This document shows, one piece after another, positions 36,634-45,502 of a DNA stretch of 46,494 bases. The stretch comes from Deltaproteobacteria bacterium (GTDB lineage: Bacteria; Desulfobacterota; Desulfobacteria; Desulfobacterales; G020354645), in contig CP070652.1 of the NCBI GenBank assembly GCA_020354645.1, positions 1,134,532 through 1,181,025 of the forward strand. The letters run 5' to 3'. The first letter of the stretch is position 1. Each line of letters begins with the position of its first letter. The position numbers were made by a program, and so were the translations under genes. Under the pieces are notes generated by a model, which saw only the letters and a program-made list of their open reading frames with translations, did not search any database and was not told where the DNA came from.

Positions 36634-36662
36634 TTGACAAAATTATTAGTTGGCCCTAATAT
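36634..36662 (+). promoter_or_regulatory. Sigma-70 promoter for the zinc-ribbon/ppiD-like operon
   Basis: TTGACA at 36634-36639, exactly 17 bases, then TAATAT at 36657-36662. It lies about 115 bases upstream of the zinc-ribbon gene. The rest of the 36445-36776 gap shows no gene. Confidence 0.7.
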
Positions 36663-36776
36663 AATTTATTTAAACTCACCGATATTTTGCTGGGAGTTTC
36701 AACATCATTTATATCAAATTTGCTAATGGGCCCAAGAACAGGGATCCGTAAAAAACGTTGCAGGACAGGTCGATCA

Positions 36777-37025
36777 ATGGATTTAAAATACTACTCAAAT
36801 CCCGCCGGAGATCAGACCCGGCAGCCTCGCCGTGAAGGAATGTTCAAAAATTTTGATGCAACTGAGCTATTCTGCCAGAAATGTAAACAAGCGGTTCCGG
36901 TTCGGAAGCGCCTGCTGATTGTATTGCCTGATGGTGACAAGTACGAATATCTATGCGCCTATTGTGCCAGTTCGGTCGGGACAAAAATTGAGAGAAACCA
37001 AAAACCATTGACAATAATCGTCTAA
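36777..37025 (+). CDS. Small zinc-ribbon protein
   Basis: An 82-residue soluble protein with two Cys pairs, LFCQKCKQAV and YLCAYCASSV, separated by the strand-rich RLLIVLPDGDKYEY: a treble-clef or ribbon zinc site. I recall uncharacterised homologues in Desulfobacterota, but no function. The ORF is open from 36687, but AGGT at 36767-36770 favours ATG 36777, and the earlier codons are not convincing. It is the first gene after the promoter at 36634, 49 bases before the PpiD-like gene, so both are probably in one operon. Confidence 0.7.
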   Translation: MDLKYYSNPAGDQTRQPRREGMFKNFDATELFCQKCKQAVPVRKRLLIVLPDGDKYEYLCAYCASSVGTKIERNQKPLTIIV

Positions 37026-37074
37026 TTTTTTGGGCGATCACTCTCTATTATCAATCTGTATAGAAAGGAAGCGT

Positions 37075-38967
37075 ATGCTTAGTTTAATGCGCAAGCATGC
37101 CGGCAGCTGGATTATAAAATTCCTGTTAGGTGCTGTTATTATTGCATTTATCCCATTTGGTTATGGACTTTACCAAGACAGACGGGGAGGCCAAGTCGCC
37201 AGTGTCGACGGCGAGCCGATCAGCTATGCGCAATACCTCAAAATATACAACAATCTCCTTGAGCAAATGCGCCAGAGTTTCGGAGACTCACTGACTGATG
37301 ATATGATAAAGATGCTGGGGCTACAGGATCGGGCCTTAAACCAACTGATCGAACATAAGCTTATGTTGTCGGAGGCCAAAAGGCTTAAATTTCGAGTTTC
37401 CGACCAAGAAGTTGCCGATGCCATCGGAAAAATTGAAGTATTTCAGACCGGTGGGGTTTTTGATCGTCGACGTTATGAATATATCTTAAATCGCAATCGC
37501 ATGACGACTGAAGAATTTGAGACCCAACAGAAGGAATCAATGCTGATTGATAAGGTAAGATCATTAATTACTGATAATTTGACAGTATCCGACGCTGAAG
37601 CAATGGAATGGTATAAATGGAACAATGCCTCGCTGAATATTGAATTCGTATTGTTTAATCCCAACGGGTATAAGGGAATTGACCTTCCCCAAGAAGAAAT
37701 CGCAACCTACTATGATGAAAATAAGCAGTCATATAAAAAAGAAGCTAAAGTAAAGGTTCGCTATATATTTTTTGATCCTGAAGATTACGTAAAACAGGTT
37801 GCGATTACCGAAAATGAATTTCAGGAATACTATCAGACCCACAAGGGAGAATTTAACACCCCCAAAACGGTTGAAGCTCGCCATATACTTATAAATACTG
37901 GCCAGGATGCAGATTCAGAGACCGTTGAAAAAGCAAAAACAAAAGCACTGGATATTCTAAAGATGGCCCAGGGAGGCAAGGATTTTGCCGATTTGGCCCG
38001 ACAATATTCAGGGGGACCAAGCAAAGACAGGGGCGGATATCTCGGTGTGTTTAAATACGAAGACATGGTAAAACCCTTTTCAGAAAAGGCGTTTTCGATG
38101 AAACCAGGAGAGATCAGCGATCCGGTGCGTACCCAGTTTGGCTGGCACATTATAAAGGTTGAAAAGATTAATGAAGCTACCACAGTGACCTTCGAAGACG
38201 CCAAAGAAAAGATTCAAAAAACACTTACCGCGGAAAAGGCAAAAATGATCGCTTACGACGAAGCCGAGGCCGTCTATGATGAATCTTTTGTCGGCGATGA
38301 TATGATCAGAAACGCCAAGGAACGAAACCTTCAGATCCAAACGACAGATTTTTTCGACCGTCAAGGACCGGATAAGGGCATTAAAGATCGCTCGAAATTT
38401 GCTTCGGCTGCCTTTAATCTTGAATTAATGGAGATTAGTGATATCCAAGATCTTGGGGACGGATATTGTATTCTTCAGGTCATGGAGAAAATTCCTGAAA
38501 AAGTAGCCGAGTTTAACGAGGTGCAAGCTAAAGTAGCGGCTGATTTAAAAAAGCAAAAACAGGATGAAAAAGCCCGGGAGGATGCCAAAGCCTTTCTCTC
38601 GGCGCTGATGGCCGGGGCATCGATATCTTCAGAAAGTGCAAAGTATGGATTAAAACCGGAAGACACGGGATTTTTTAACCGCAACGCCTCGATTCCGAAA
38701 ATCGGCTACGACAGAGCAGTAACCGAAACTGCCTTCAAGCTATCAGAAGGAAATAACTTGCCGCTGGAGCCGGTAAAAGGGCAAAAAGGATATTATGTCA
38801 TCCGGTTCAAAACCAGAAAAGAACCTTCTGCCGATGGTTTCGACACGCAGAAGGCGACCATTAAACAAAGTTTACTGCAACAAAAAACGTTTCAAACCCT
38901 GAGCACCTGGCTGGCCCAACTCAGAAACAATAGCGAGATCGACACCCAGGAAAACTTATTGGAATAA
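37075..38967 (+). CDS. PpiD-like peptidyl-prolyl isomerase (SurA_N/parvulin)
   Basis: A 630-residue inner-membrane-anchored periplasmic foldase. The N-terminal anchor (about 13-33) is followed by ASVDGEPISYAQY and a SurA-N-type chaperone region (about 40-230). A PpiC/rotamase parvulin domain covers about 255-350, with EARHILINT, ARQYSGGPSKDRGGYLG and RTQFGWHIIKVE. A second, degenerate parvulin-like part follows (about 400-600). This is the PpiD layout, which assists folding of exported proteins. The frame is open from 37030, but AAAGGA just before ATG 37075 decides the start. It lies downstream of the small zinc-ribbon gene. Confidence 0.9.
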   Translation: MLSLMRKHAGSWIIKFLLGAVIIAFIPFGYGLYQDRRGGQVASVDGEPISYAQYLKIYNNLLEQMRQSFGDSLTDDMIKMLGLQDRALNQLIEHKLMLSEAKRLKFRVSDQEVADAIGKIEVFQTGGVFDRRRYEYILNRNRMTTEEFETQQKESMLIDKVRSLITDNLTVSDAEAMEWYKWNNASLNIEFVLFNPNGYKGIDLPQEEIATYYDENKQSYKKEAKVKVRYIFFDPEDYVKQVAITENEFQEYYQTHKGEFNTPKTVEARHILINTGQDADSETVEKAKTKALDILKMAQGGKDFADLARQYSGGPSKDRGGYLGVFKYEDMVKPFSEKAFSMKPGEISDPVRTQFGWHIIKVEKINEATTVTFEDAKEKIQKTLTAEKAKMIAYDEAEAVYDESFVGDDMIRNAKERNLQIQTTDFFDRQGPDKGIKDRSKFASAAFNLELMEISDIQDLGDGYCILQVMEKIPEKVAEFNEVQAKVAADLKKQKQDEKAREDAKAFLSALMAGASISSESAKYGLKPEDTGFFNRNASIPKIGYDRAVTETAFKLSEGNNLPLEPVKGQKGYYVIRFKTRKEPSADGFDTQKATIKQSLLQQKTFQTLSTWLAQLRNNSEIDTQENLLE

Positions 38968-38974
38968 TCTGGGT

Positions 38975-39003
38975 TTGTGTAATTATATAATTTGGGGTAT
39001 AAT
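38975..39003 (+). promoter_or_regulatory. Candidate promoter for the small membrane zinc-ribbon gene
   Basis: TTGTGT at 38975-38980, 17 bases, then TATAAT at 38998-39003, 44 bases upstream of the GTG start. The -10 element is perfect and the -35 is poor. Confidence 0.4.
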
Positions 39004-39046
39004 GTGCCATAAAGCTGAAAACCGAATGCGGGGGGGCCAGGAGTAA

Positions 39047-39274
39047 GTGACGCATGTTCAAAAAGATGATGATTTAGTTTATGCCACCAAAAGATGCCCT
39101 GAGTGTTTTGCCTACACAGAATTGGATTCGAAGAGGTGTCCGATGTGCAAAACCAGACTCGGGAAAGTTCAAAAACATGGCATGGCTAAAAGAACGGTGA
39201 ACTGGAGCGCCTATGTCGTCTTTTTGATGGCTTTCCTAGCCTTCGCTGCTTACATGTGGTGGGCTTTTTTTTAG
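39047..39274 (+). CDS. Small membrane protein with N-terminal zinc ribbon
   Basis: A 75-residue protein. A zinc-ribbon signature, CPEC-N11-CPMC (RCPECFAYTE then RCPMCKTRLG), is followed by one transmembrane helix (about residues 51-73) rich in aromatic residues. No function is known to me. The start is GTG at 39047 with AGGAG only three bases away, a tight spacing. There is no in-frame ATG nearby, so the exact start is uncertain. It stands between the PpiD-like gene and AMMECR1, with its own weak promoter. The gap from 39275 to 39512 holds nothing recognised. Confidence 0.6.
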   Translation: MTHVQKDDDLVYATKRCPECFAYTELDSKRCPMCKTRLGKVQKHGMAKRTVNWSAYVVFLMAFLAFAAYMWWAFF

Positions 39275-39512
39275 TTCCCATCAAAAAATATACCTTGTAG
39301 CTCGACTGACTGCTGTAAATTATAAAGTTCTTTCACATCCGACAGATATCTTCACCAGAATTAGAGCGATTCTCAATAATATATTCCGATGTTACTCGAT
39401 TCTCCCCAGGGATAATTTTTTACCGACAAAATGATCACCATAACTAGTGTAACATCTGCCCTCGCTTTTTTTTGCGAAAACCGTCATGGGAAGTTGGAAA
39501 GGGTTATTGACC

Positions 39513-40088
39513 ATGGCAGCATTGACTGATGAAGATAGAAAGAGTTTGCTCATCCTGGCACGTTCCGTGATTGAATCTGAATTGGTAGAAAATACTAAAA
39601 TTGAACGACCCCTATCTCTCTCCCCCTCTTTAAAGGAGAATAGGGGCTGTTTTGTTACGCTGCACAAAAATGGAGTGTTAAGAGGTTGTATCGGCACCAT
39701 TGAACCGGTTAAGTCTCTGGTCTCCAATGTTGAAGAAAATGCCATTAATGCCGCTTTCAAGGACCCTCGCTTTCCGCCTTTGGAGAAAGATGAGCTTTCT
39801 GCCGTTGATATCGAAATAAGCGTACTCACGGTCCCCAGTATTCTCGATTTTGAAGACGGAGAGGATCTCAAGAAAAAACTTCGACCCGGCATTGATGGCG
39901 TGATCCTCTCCCGGGGGTGGCACGGAGCTACATTTCTACCGCAAGTCTGGGAGCAGCTCTCGGACAAAGAATCCTTTCTTGGACATCTCTGCCAAAAAGC
40001 TGGTATGGAAAGAACCTGCTGGAAGGATATCAATACGCAGGTCAAGATTTACCAGGCCGAATACTTCTCTGAATCATCTATTTTTTAA
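39513..40088 (+). CDS. amrA: AmmeMemoRadiSam system protein A (AMMECR1 domain)
   Basis: A 191-residue AMMECR1-domain protein. The family hallmark LRGCIG occurs in VLRGCIGTIEP (about 59-69), along with RGCFVTLHKNG and AAFKDPRFPPL. AMMECR1 proteins often sit beside a Memo-like protein and a radical SAM enzyme (AmmeMemoRadiSam), but neither is nearby here. The molecular function is unknown. ATG 39486 is an alternative start; the family alignment favours MAALTDEDR at 39513. Confidence 0.88.
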   Translation: MAALTDEDRKSLLILARSVIESELVENTKIERPLSLSPSLKENRGCFVTLHKNGVLRGCIGTIEPVKSLVSNVEENAINAAFKDPRFPPLEKDELSAVDIEISVLTVPSILDFEDGEDLKKKLRPGIDGVILSRGWHGATFLPQVWEQLSDKESFLGHLCQKAGMERTCWKDINTQVKIYQAEYFSESSIF

Positions 40089-40237
40089 CAATTACAATAG
40101 AACGGGTTTCAAAATCTTCATGGTCGCCTGTCGAAGGGTTCGCCAGGCGGGATTTGCAATGAAACCCTCCAGATGTCGCTACGCAGAGAGTGGGTACTCA
40201 AACACATGCCATTTGGAACATATTTCTGATCATCAAT

Positions 40238-42205
40238 CTACCAGTATGCCAACGTATATTTATCGAGAATATTGTCCGTGATCATATCAATAAAACGGGC
40301 CGGGCGACTCAAGACGAGTCCCGAACCTCGGTCATACACCTGGCTGGGATAGGTAATAAAGAGATTCTCTTTGGCACGCGTGGCAGCCACGTACATCAGC
40401 CGAAGTTCTTCTTCGAGCTCTTCTTGACTGTTCAGGGCATGTATTAAAGGAAAGCGCCCATCCAAAGCCCAAATAATAAAAACTGAATGCCACTCAAGAC
40501 CCTTGGCGGAGTGGACGGTGGAAAGAACCAGCCGTTTATTACCCTCAAAACCGGTGGCCAAGTTATCGTTGACACTTGTATTGGGGGGGTCCAGTGCCAT
40601 ATCGCATAGAAATCCTTCAAGATCGCGGTAGCGGTCCATAATGGTTACAAGCTGTTCAAGATCTATCAGTCGCTTGGGATAATCATCGAAACGATTTTGT
40701 AAAATAGGACAGTAGTAATTGATGACGGCCTCGCCCATTTGAGCAGCGGTCATCGACTCGGCTTGAATTCCTGCAAAAAGTTCCTTCAATTTTTCAATGT
40801 CCCGTGATTGTTTTGATTTCGGTGCTATCTTTAAGATACCGCGATACCCCAGTTTTTCACCTGCTACTGTTTCATATAGATTCTGGGCTGTTTTGGTACC
40901 CACTTTCTTCAGCAGTAGCAATATTCTATACCAGCTCAATCGGTCATAGGGATTAGCTATTACTTTAAGATGCGCCAGGACATCCTTAATATGCGCGGAT
41001 TCAGTGAATTTAAATCCTCCCACTTTAATAAAAGGGACCTGTGCCCGGCTGAGTTCTATCTCAAGATCAAATGAATGAAAGCTTGCTCTGAAAAGGACTG
41101 CGATTTGATCGAGAGGGATTCCTCTTTGTTGAATCTCCAGTATCTTTTCCGTTACGAATCTTGATTGTCCCCGCTCATTTACGGCGTCTACCAGAAGAGG
41201 TCGCATTCCCCCGCTTTTTCGACTAAATAAATTCTTTTTATATTTTTCCGTTGCCCGATCGATTATGACATTGGTGAGGTTCAAGATAGGCTGGACGCTG
41301 CGATAGTTTTCTTCCAGTTTAATTATTTTGGTCCCCGGAAAGATATCGGGGTAATTCATAATATTTTTAAAATTTGCTCCTCTGAAGGCATAAATACTCT
41401 GGGCATCATCCCCAACAGCCATGACATTGTTATGGACACTTGCAAGAAATACGAGAATATCGGCCTGAAGCAGATTGGTATCCTGGTATTCATCAACCAT
41501 AATATAACGGTAATTTGAAGACAGCCGCTCACGAATCGCGGGATAATTTTTCAAAAGGGTATGCAAGTAAACGAGGAGATCATCAAAATCAAGGAGGTTA
41601 TGCTCAATCTTGTGTACCCGATAGGCTTCAAAGATGTTAAGAATGATATCCAGATGAGGTACAAAATGAGAATAATCTTTTAAAATTACTTCTTCTAACG
41701 TTAGAACCTTGTTGACGGCTCTGCTGAAGATATTTATTAGAGTCTGTTTTCTTGGGAAGGCACGTTTGCCTGATGCAGCGCCGTACTCTTTTCTGAGCAT
41801 GCCGATCAGACTTTCAGAATCAGCGCGGTCGAGTATGGTGAAACCGGAATCAAATCCGATTTTGGAGGCATAACGGTGTAAAATAGCATTGGCGAAAGAG
41901 TGAAATGTGCCACCTGAAACTCTTTCGCAACGATCATCAAGCAATCGCGCAGCGCGGTTGAGCATTTCGGAGGCTGCCTTTCGCGTAAACGTCAAAAGCA
42001 GAATGGACGCAGGAGGAACTCCTTCTTCTACCAAATGGGCAACCCGATAGATGAGGGTTCTGGTCTTTCCGGAACCGGCACCTGCAATTACCAAAAGTGG
42101 TCCTTGCATGTGTCTCACCGCCTCCAACTGGGAAGGGTTCAACGCCTCTTCAAAGCGATTATGTAATTTCAGTTTGTTTTTTTGAAGATTTAATTGCTTT
42201 TGCAT
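40238..42205 (-). CDS. UvrD/Rep/PcrA family ATP-dependent DNA helicase
   Basis: A 655-residue SF1A helicase unwinding 3'-5' in repair or replication restart. Motifs are: Q-like LNPSQLEAV; I (Walker A) IAGAGSGKTRT; Ia LLTFTRKAASEM; II MVDEYQDTN; III AVGDDAQSIYAFRG; IV KLEENYRS; V/Va STVHSAKGLEWHSVF; and VI YVAATRAKENLF. The C-terminus is shorter than in UvrD and lacks the Tudor-like RNAP-binding end. The ORF is open to 42289, but those codons run into the repeat relic at 42278, and the family starts near MQKQLN, so ATG 42205 is chosen. It converges with AMMECR1. Confidence 0.92.
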   Translation of the reverse strand: MQKQLNLQKNKLKLHNRFEEALNPSQLEAVRHMQGPLLVIAGAGSGKTRTLIYRVAHLVEEGVPPASILLLTFTRKAASEMLNRAARLLDDRCERVSGGTFHSFANAILHRYASKIGFDSGFTILDRADSESLIGMLRKEYGAASGKRAFPRKQTLINIFSRAVNKVLTLEEVILKDYSHFVPHLDIILNIFEAYRVHKIEHNLLDFDDLLVYLHTLLKNYPAIRERLSSNYRYIMVDEYQDTNLLQADILVFLASVHNNVMAVGDDAQSIYAFRGANFKNIMNYPDIFPGTKIIKLEENYRSVQPILNLTNVIIDRATEKYKKNLFSRKSGGMRPLLVDAVNERGQSRFVTEKILEIQQRGIPLDQIAVLFRASFHSFDLEIELSRAQVPFIKVGGFKFTESAHIKDVLAHLKVIANPYDRLSWYRILLLLKKVGTKTAQNLYETVAGEKLGYRGILKIAPKSKQSRDIEKLKELFAGIQAESMTAAQMGEAVINYYCPILQNRFDDYPKRLIDLEQLVTIMDRYRDLEGFLCDMALDPPNTSVNDNLATGFEGNKRLVLSTVHSAKGLEWHSVFIIWALDGRFPLIHALNSQEELEEELRLMYVAATRAKENLFITYPSQVYDRGSGLVLSRPARFIDMITDNILDKYTLAYW

Positions 42206-42277
42206 TCCAGTTAAAACTTCTTTTTGTGATAGTATATAGCAAGTAAGTGAATTATTCTTACACGATTTTAATGATTT

Positions 42278-42383
42278 GCTTCCCCGCAAGCCCCGTCTCT
42301 TAAAGCGGGGGTCAAGGGAAAGTTGTCTGAAATAGAAATTTTCTTTACTGGGAGGTTCTGTCCTTCCAGGCGGAGAGCTTCAC
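42278..42383. mobile_element. IS200/IS605-like end relic, copy C (short, inverted)
   Basis: It begins GCTTCCCCGCAAGCC (42278-42292) and ends GAGAGCTTCAC (42373-42383). In reverse orientation these correspond to the two ends of the 24741-24961 relic, with the interior deleted to 106 bases. It lies between the helicase and the winged-helix gene, just before the latter's promoter. Confidence 0.45.
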
Positions 42384-42406
42384 TAAAGTTTTAGAAAGTA
42401 TTTTTG

Positions 42407-42434
42407 TTGACATTTCCAAAAGTATATATATACT
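42407..42434 (+). promoter_or_regulatory. Strong sigma-70 promoter of the winged-helix gene
   Basis: TTGACA at 42407-42412, a 16-base spacer and TATACT at 42429-42434, about 60 bases upstream of the start codon. This near-consensus promoter predicts high expression. Confidence 0.7.
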
Positions 42435-42495
42435 ACCGTGTAACTAAAATAAATCATCGCTATACCTTTATGGACAAACAAGGAGGATTATTCGG

Positions 42496-42864
42496 ATGAA
42501 GACAGTAAAAAGCCAATTAAAAACATTGTCAAAGAATCTGGTTTCTCTTTCAAAACAGGTAGACAAACTCGCCAAGCAGGCAGACAAAGCCAAGCCTGCC
42601 GCTAAAACTGCCGCTAAAAGAGCCCCCGTGAAAAAACGAAAAGCAGTTGCCCCAAAACGTGTTACCAAAGCCAGGGCTGCCAGGAGCGGGACGGTTCTTG
42701 ACTCTGTTTTCAGTGTTATCAAGCGCAGCAAAAAAGGTGTTGCCATCGCCCAGTTGAAAGCAAAAACCGGTCTGGATCCCAGACAACTTAGCAATGCTTT
42801 GTATAAACTTTCAAAGAAGGGCACCATTGTAACCAAGTCACGCGGCATCTATGTAGCAAAATAG
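42496..42864 (+). CDS. Histone H1-like basic protein with winged-helix domain
   Basis: A 122-residue, very basic protein. Residues 1-30 form a short coiled coil (SQLKTLSKNLVSLSKQVDKL). Residues 31-65 are a Lys/Ala/Pro-rich linker like histone H1 tails (AKPAAKTAAKRAPVKKRK). Residues 66-122 fold as a winged helix: TVLDSVFSVIKRSKKGVAIA, LDPRQLSNALYKLSKKG, and the wing VTKSRGIYVAK. It is probably an abundant nucleoid-associated or regulatory DNA-binding protein. AAGGAGG at 42480-42486 and a near-consensus promoter support high expression. I recall similar unnamed proteins in sulfate and metal reducers; no partner gene adjoins. Confidence 0.75.
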   Translation: MKTVKSQLKTLSKNLVSLSKQVDKLAKQADKAKPAAKTAAKRAPVKKRKAVAPKRVTKARAARSGTVLDSVFSVIKRSKKGVAIAQLKAKTGLDPRQLSNALYKLSKKGTIVTKSRGIYVAK

Positions 42865-43187
42865 CAGTTGCTATCGTTGCAATCAGTCGCTGCACATTGC
42901 CCGGCTTTGATTTAGTTACATTTTATTTAAAGGGTGAACAAACCCTAAAGGTGCAGTGCGTATTATCACAAGCTGACGATAACTTTCAATAGTTTAATTC
43001 CACCAGGTAGATTCACCCTCCAAGACGGGATTAGACAGGGCCGGTAAGATAAGCTGTTCTTTGAGTTAGCCAACCAATTGAAGAATAGCTAAAACTACCA
43101 AACACCGGCATCCCTCCTTTGTGGCACAGAGGGCCACCAAACACCAGCATTTTTTCTTACCGTCCCAGTGTCGATCTGGTCATTGTG
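42865..43187. other. Non-coding gap after the winged-helix gene
   Basis: No gene is seen. A 15-base near-direct repeat (ACCAAACACCGGCAT / ACCAAACACCAGCAT) occurs at 43097-43111 and 43136-43150, and a small AGGGT/ACCCT hairpin lies near 42930. Neither has a clear role. Confidence 0.5.
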
Positions 43188-43378
43188 ATTTCTTGCCATA
43201 CAAAGCGGGTGCTTCACACCCGGTTGCACGTGCACCATTATAAGCACAGATGTGCTTTTGCCTTTCTCCGCCGGGAGCGGAGAAATTCAAGCCATCCCAT
43301 GCTATGCACGGCATGGTCGTTGGCCGGCTCGCGTCCCTGCAAGCCCCGCCCTATCAAGGGGGATCAAGGGAAGCTGTT
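43188..43378. mobile_element. IS200/IS605-like relic, copy B
   Basis: It shares with 24791-24907 the ordered blocks ATTTCTTGCCATACAAA, GTGCACC, TGTGCTTTTGCCTTT, ATTCAAGCCA and TGGTCGTTG. It ends with TGCAAGCCCCGCCC and a GGGGGATCAAGGGAA stretch, like the relic at 42278. A perfect TCTCCGC/GCGGAGA hairpin lies inside. It abuts the palindromic element copy at 43385. Confidence 0.5.
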
Positions 43379-43384
43379 TCAGGG

Positions 43385-43726
43385 ATCGGGGCAATTTTTG
43401 CGACGACAAGATGTCGGGTTATCGCCTGTGCGATCGAGTGGCGGCAACTGCCTGACAATTTGCCGGTTGGTGTCACCGGTTTTATAACTTTATTGCTCGC
43501 CGTGCTTACGGTCCCGCTCTGCGGGGCTTGATTCTTTCGTATCCGCCACAGAACTTGGCGGACTAAGCTTGCTGCGCTAAATTTGTGGAACTCGTCTCGC
43601 TGCGCGGGACTCATACAAGCCACAAATTTTACACTCCGCTTCGCTAAGTAATTTTTCACGAAAGTATCAAAATGGCTTGTACGAAAGTCATGAAACCATC
43701 TGCGGTCAAAGGGCAGCCATCAGAAA
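43385..43726. mobile_element. Palindromic MITE-like element, right-truncated copy
   Basis: The left 28 bases (43385-43412) are identical to the left terminal repeat of the element at 17415. Similarity continues through the internal palindrome to about 43726 and then stops, so the right terminal repeat is missing. A 20-base palindromic insertion (TCCGCC/GGCGGA, near 43541-43562) replaces part of the internal arm. The remaining 43727-43999 holds no recognised feature beyond the Shine-Dalgarno sequence of resB. Confidence 0.7.
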
Positions 43727-43999
43727 AAAGCAACGCAGTTTGCCGAAGTGATTTCAAAAACTTAGCTTAGGTTCAAGGGTAAGGCGGATAGATTTTTAAC
43801 ATGTTGCGTCCTATCAAATGATTTGATATGAACAGTTTTCGATTTTGATTGCATCGTAACCGCGGTTTTGATCAATAATTGTGCTGATGTGAATTAATTG
43901 TACTATTAGGAGTCTACGCTACCCGAAACATGGCTCATTAGGCATTTATTCTCAATCGGTGACTAAGCGATCAAAACGGTTTCGGGGAAAGGATTAATA

Positions 44000-45436
44000 A
44001 TGAACGATAAGGAGATCTCAGCCGATCTCTTAAGCAGAGCATGGCAATTTTTTACCTCGGTCAAACTAACCGTTGTTCTCTTGCTGTCACTGGCCGTCAC
44101 TTCCATTATCGGGACGCTTATCCCTCAGAACGAAAGCCCCGCCGAATATGTGCAAGCCTTCGGGGAGTTCGGTTTTCGCTTCATGGACCTGTTGGGCATT
44201 TTTGATATGTATCATTCCTGGTGGTTTCAGTGCCTGATGCTTATGCTGACATTAAACGTCGTTGTCTGTTCGGTGGATCGGCTTTCTGTTACGGCGAAGG
44301 TAATATTTGCCAAAAATCCGTCCTTCAACATTGCGAGTTTCAGACGCCGCAAGATTAAAGAAGAGTTTACCACAAATCATGCCCCCGATGAGCTCAAACA
44401 GGTTTTTGAACCTTTAGTCTCAAGACGATTTGGTTACAGCCGGACTGAGGCAACCGACACCGGCTATTATATCTATGCCGAAAAATGGCGCTGGACTCGT
44501 CTGGGCGTCTACATTGTGCACCTGTCGGTACTTCTTCTTTTGATTGGCGGATTGATCGGCTCAATTTTCGGTTTTGAGGGGTTTGTCAACATCCCGGAAG
44601 GGGAGACTGTTAATCGTATCAGATTACGAAATTCAGATCAGTTATTGACGCTCGATTTTGAGGTCCGGTGCGATGATTTTAATGTGAGTTTTTATAATAC
44701 CGGCACGCCAAAGGAGTTCCGTTCCAGCCTTACGATATTGGAGAAGGGGGAGGCGGTATTGCAGAAGGATATTATTGTTAACGATCCGCTGCGGTATAAA
44801 GGGATAAATTTCTTTCAATCCAGTTATGGTCAGCTTCCCCCTCAGGCACAAGGTGTGAATCTGCCCCATGAGATCACCGTCAGTTTTACCAGCAAGGAAA
44901 CCGGCACGACCTATAAAAAAAAGGCTGGAATAGGTCAACCGATCGATATTCCGGAAAACTTGGGCAAGTTTGTTATCAAAGAACTCAAGAAATCCTACAG
45001 TTTCAGAGGAAAGGACCTGGGTGATACGCTGATGGGTATTCTCACTCAAAGCGACGGAAATGATATTGAAGTGACCCTGCCGCTGCGCTTTCCAAGCTTT
45101 GATCGGATGGGGCCTATTTTCGATCCCCGGCGAAAGGATAATGTATTCATTTCGATCGCAGATTTGGAACTTCCCCAACAAGCAACCCAACCGCGGTACT
45201 ACACCGGTCTTCAGGTGACCAGGGATCCCGGAGTCTGGGTGGTTTATAGCGGATTTATTTTGATGATCATCGGCTGTTATGTGACATTTTTCATGTCTCA
45301 CCAGCGGGTATGTGTAGAAATCACTCCGCGTGGGAAAGCCAGCAAGGTTTCGGTCGTGGGAACTTCCAGTAAGCAGAAATTGGGTATGCAGCAAAAGGTC
45401 AAAAAACTAACACAAATCCTGGCCAATTCAGTCTAG
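44000..45436 (+). CDS. resB: Cytochrome c biogenesis protein ResB
   Basis: System II cytochrome c synthase component (478 residues). Transmembrane helices lie near 23-43, 75-95, 165-185 and 413-433, with a large periplasmic loop between the last two. Family segments include FFTSVKLTVVLLLSLAVTSI (here FTSVKLTVVLLLSLAV), GTLIPQNESP, the basic region after the second helix, VHLSVLLLLIGGLIGSIFG and VWVVYSGFILMIIGCYVTFF. With CcsA it carries reduced apocytochrome and haem for covalent attachment. AAAGGA precedes ATG 44000. ccsA starts 67 bases downstream. Confidence 0.93.
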   Translation: MNDKEISADLLSRAWQFFTSVKLTVVLLLSLAVTSIIGTLIPQNESPAEYVQAFGEFGFRFMDLLGIFDMYHSWWFQCLMLMLTLNVVVCSVDRLSVTAKVIFAKNPSFNIASFRRRKIKEEFTTNHAPDELKQVFEPLVSRRFGYSRTEATDTGYYIYAEKWRWTRLGVYIVHLSVLLLLIGGLIGSIFGFEGFVNIPEGETVNRIRLRNSDQLLTLDFEVRCDDFNVSFYNTGTPKEFRSSLTILEKGEAVLQKDIIVNDPLRYKGINFFQSSYGQLPPQAQGVNLPHEITVSFTSKETGTTYKKKAGIGQPIDIPENLGKFVIKELKKSYSFRGKDLGDTLMGILTQSDGNDIEVTLPLRFPSFDRMGPIFDPRRKDNVFISIADLELPQQATQPRYYTGLQVTRDPGVWVVYSGFILMIIGCYVTFFMSHQRVCVEITPRGKASKVSVVGTSSKQKLGMQQKVKKLTQILANSV

Positions 45437-45502
45437 CGGTCGGGAAAGCAGAAATTGAAAAAAAACAAAATCATCTTTGAAAAAATAATATAGGGGCAAA
45501 TT

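Noticed and set aside
39392..40045. 217-codon reverse ORF opposite AMMECR1
   Set aside because: It is a shadow of the plus-strand gene, which has the LRGCIG hallmark and normal length.
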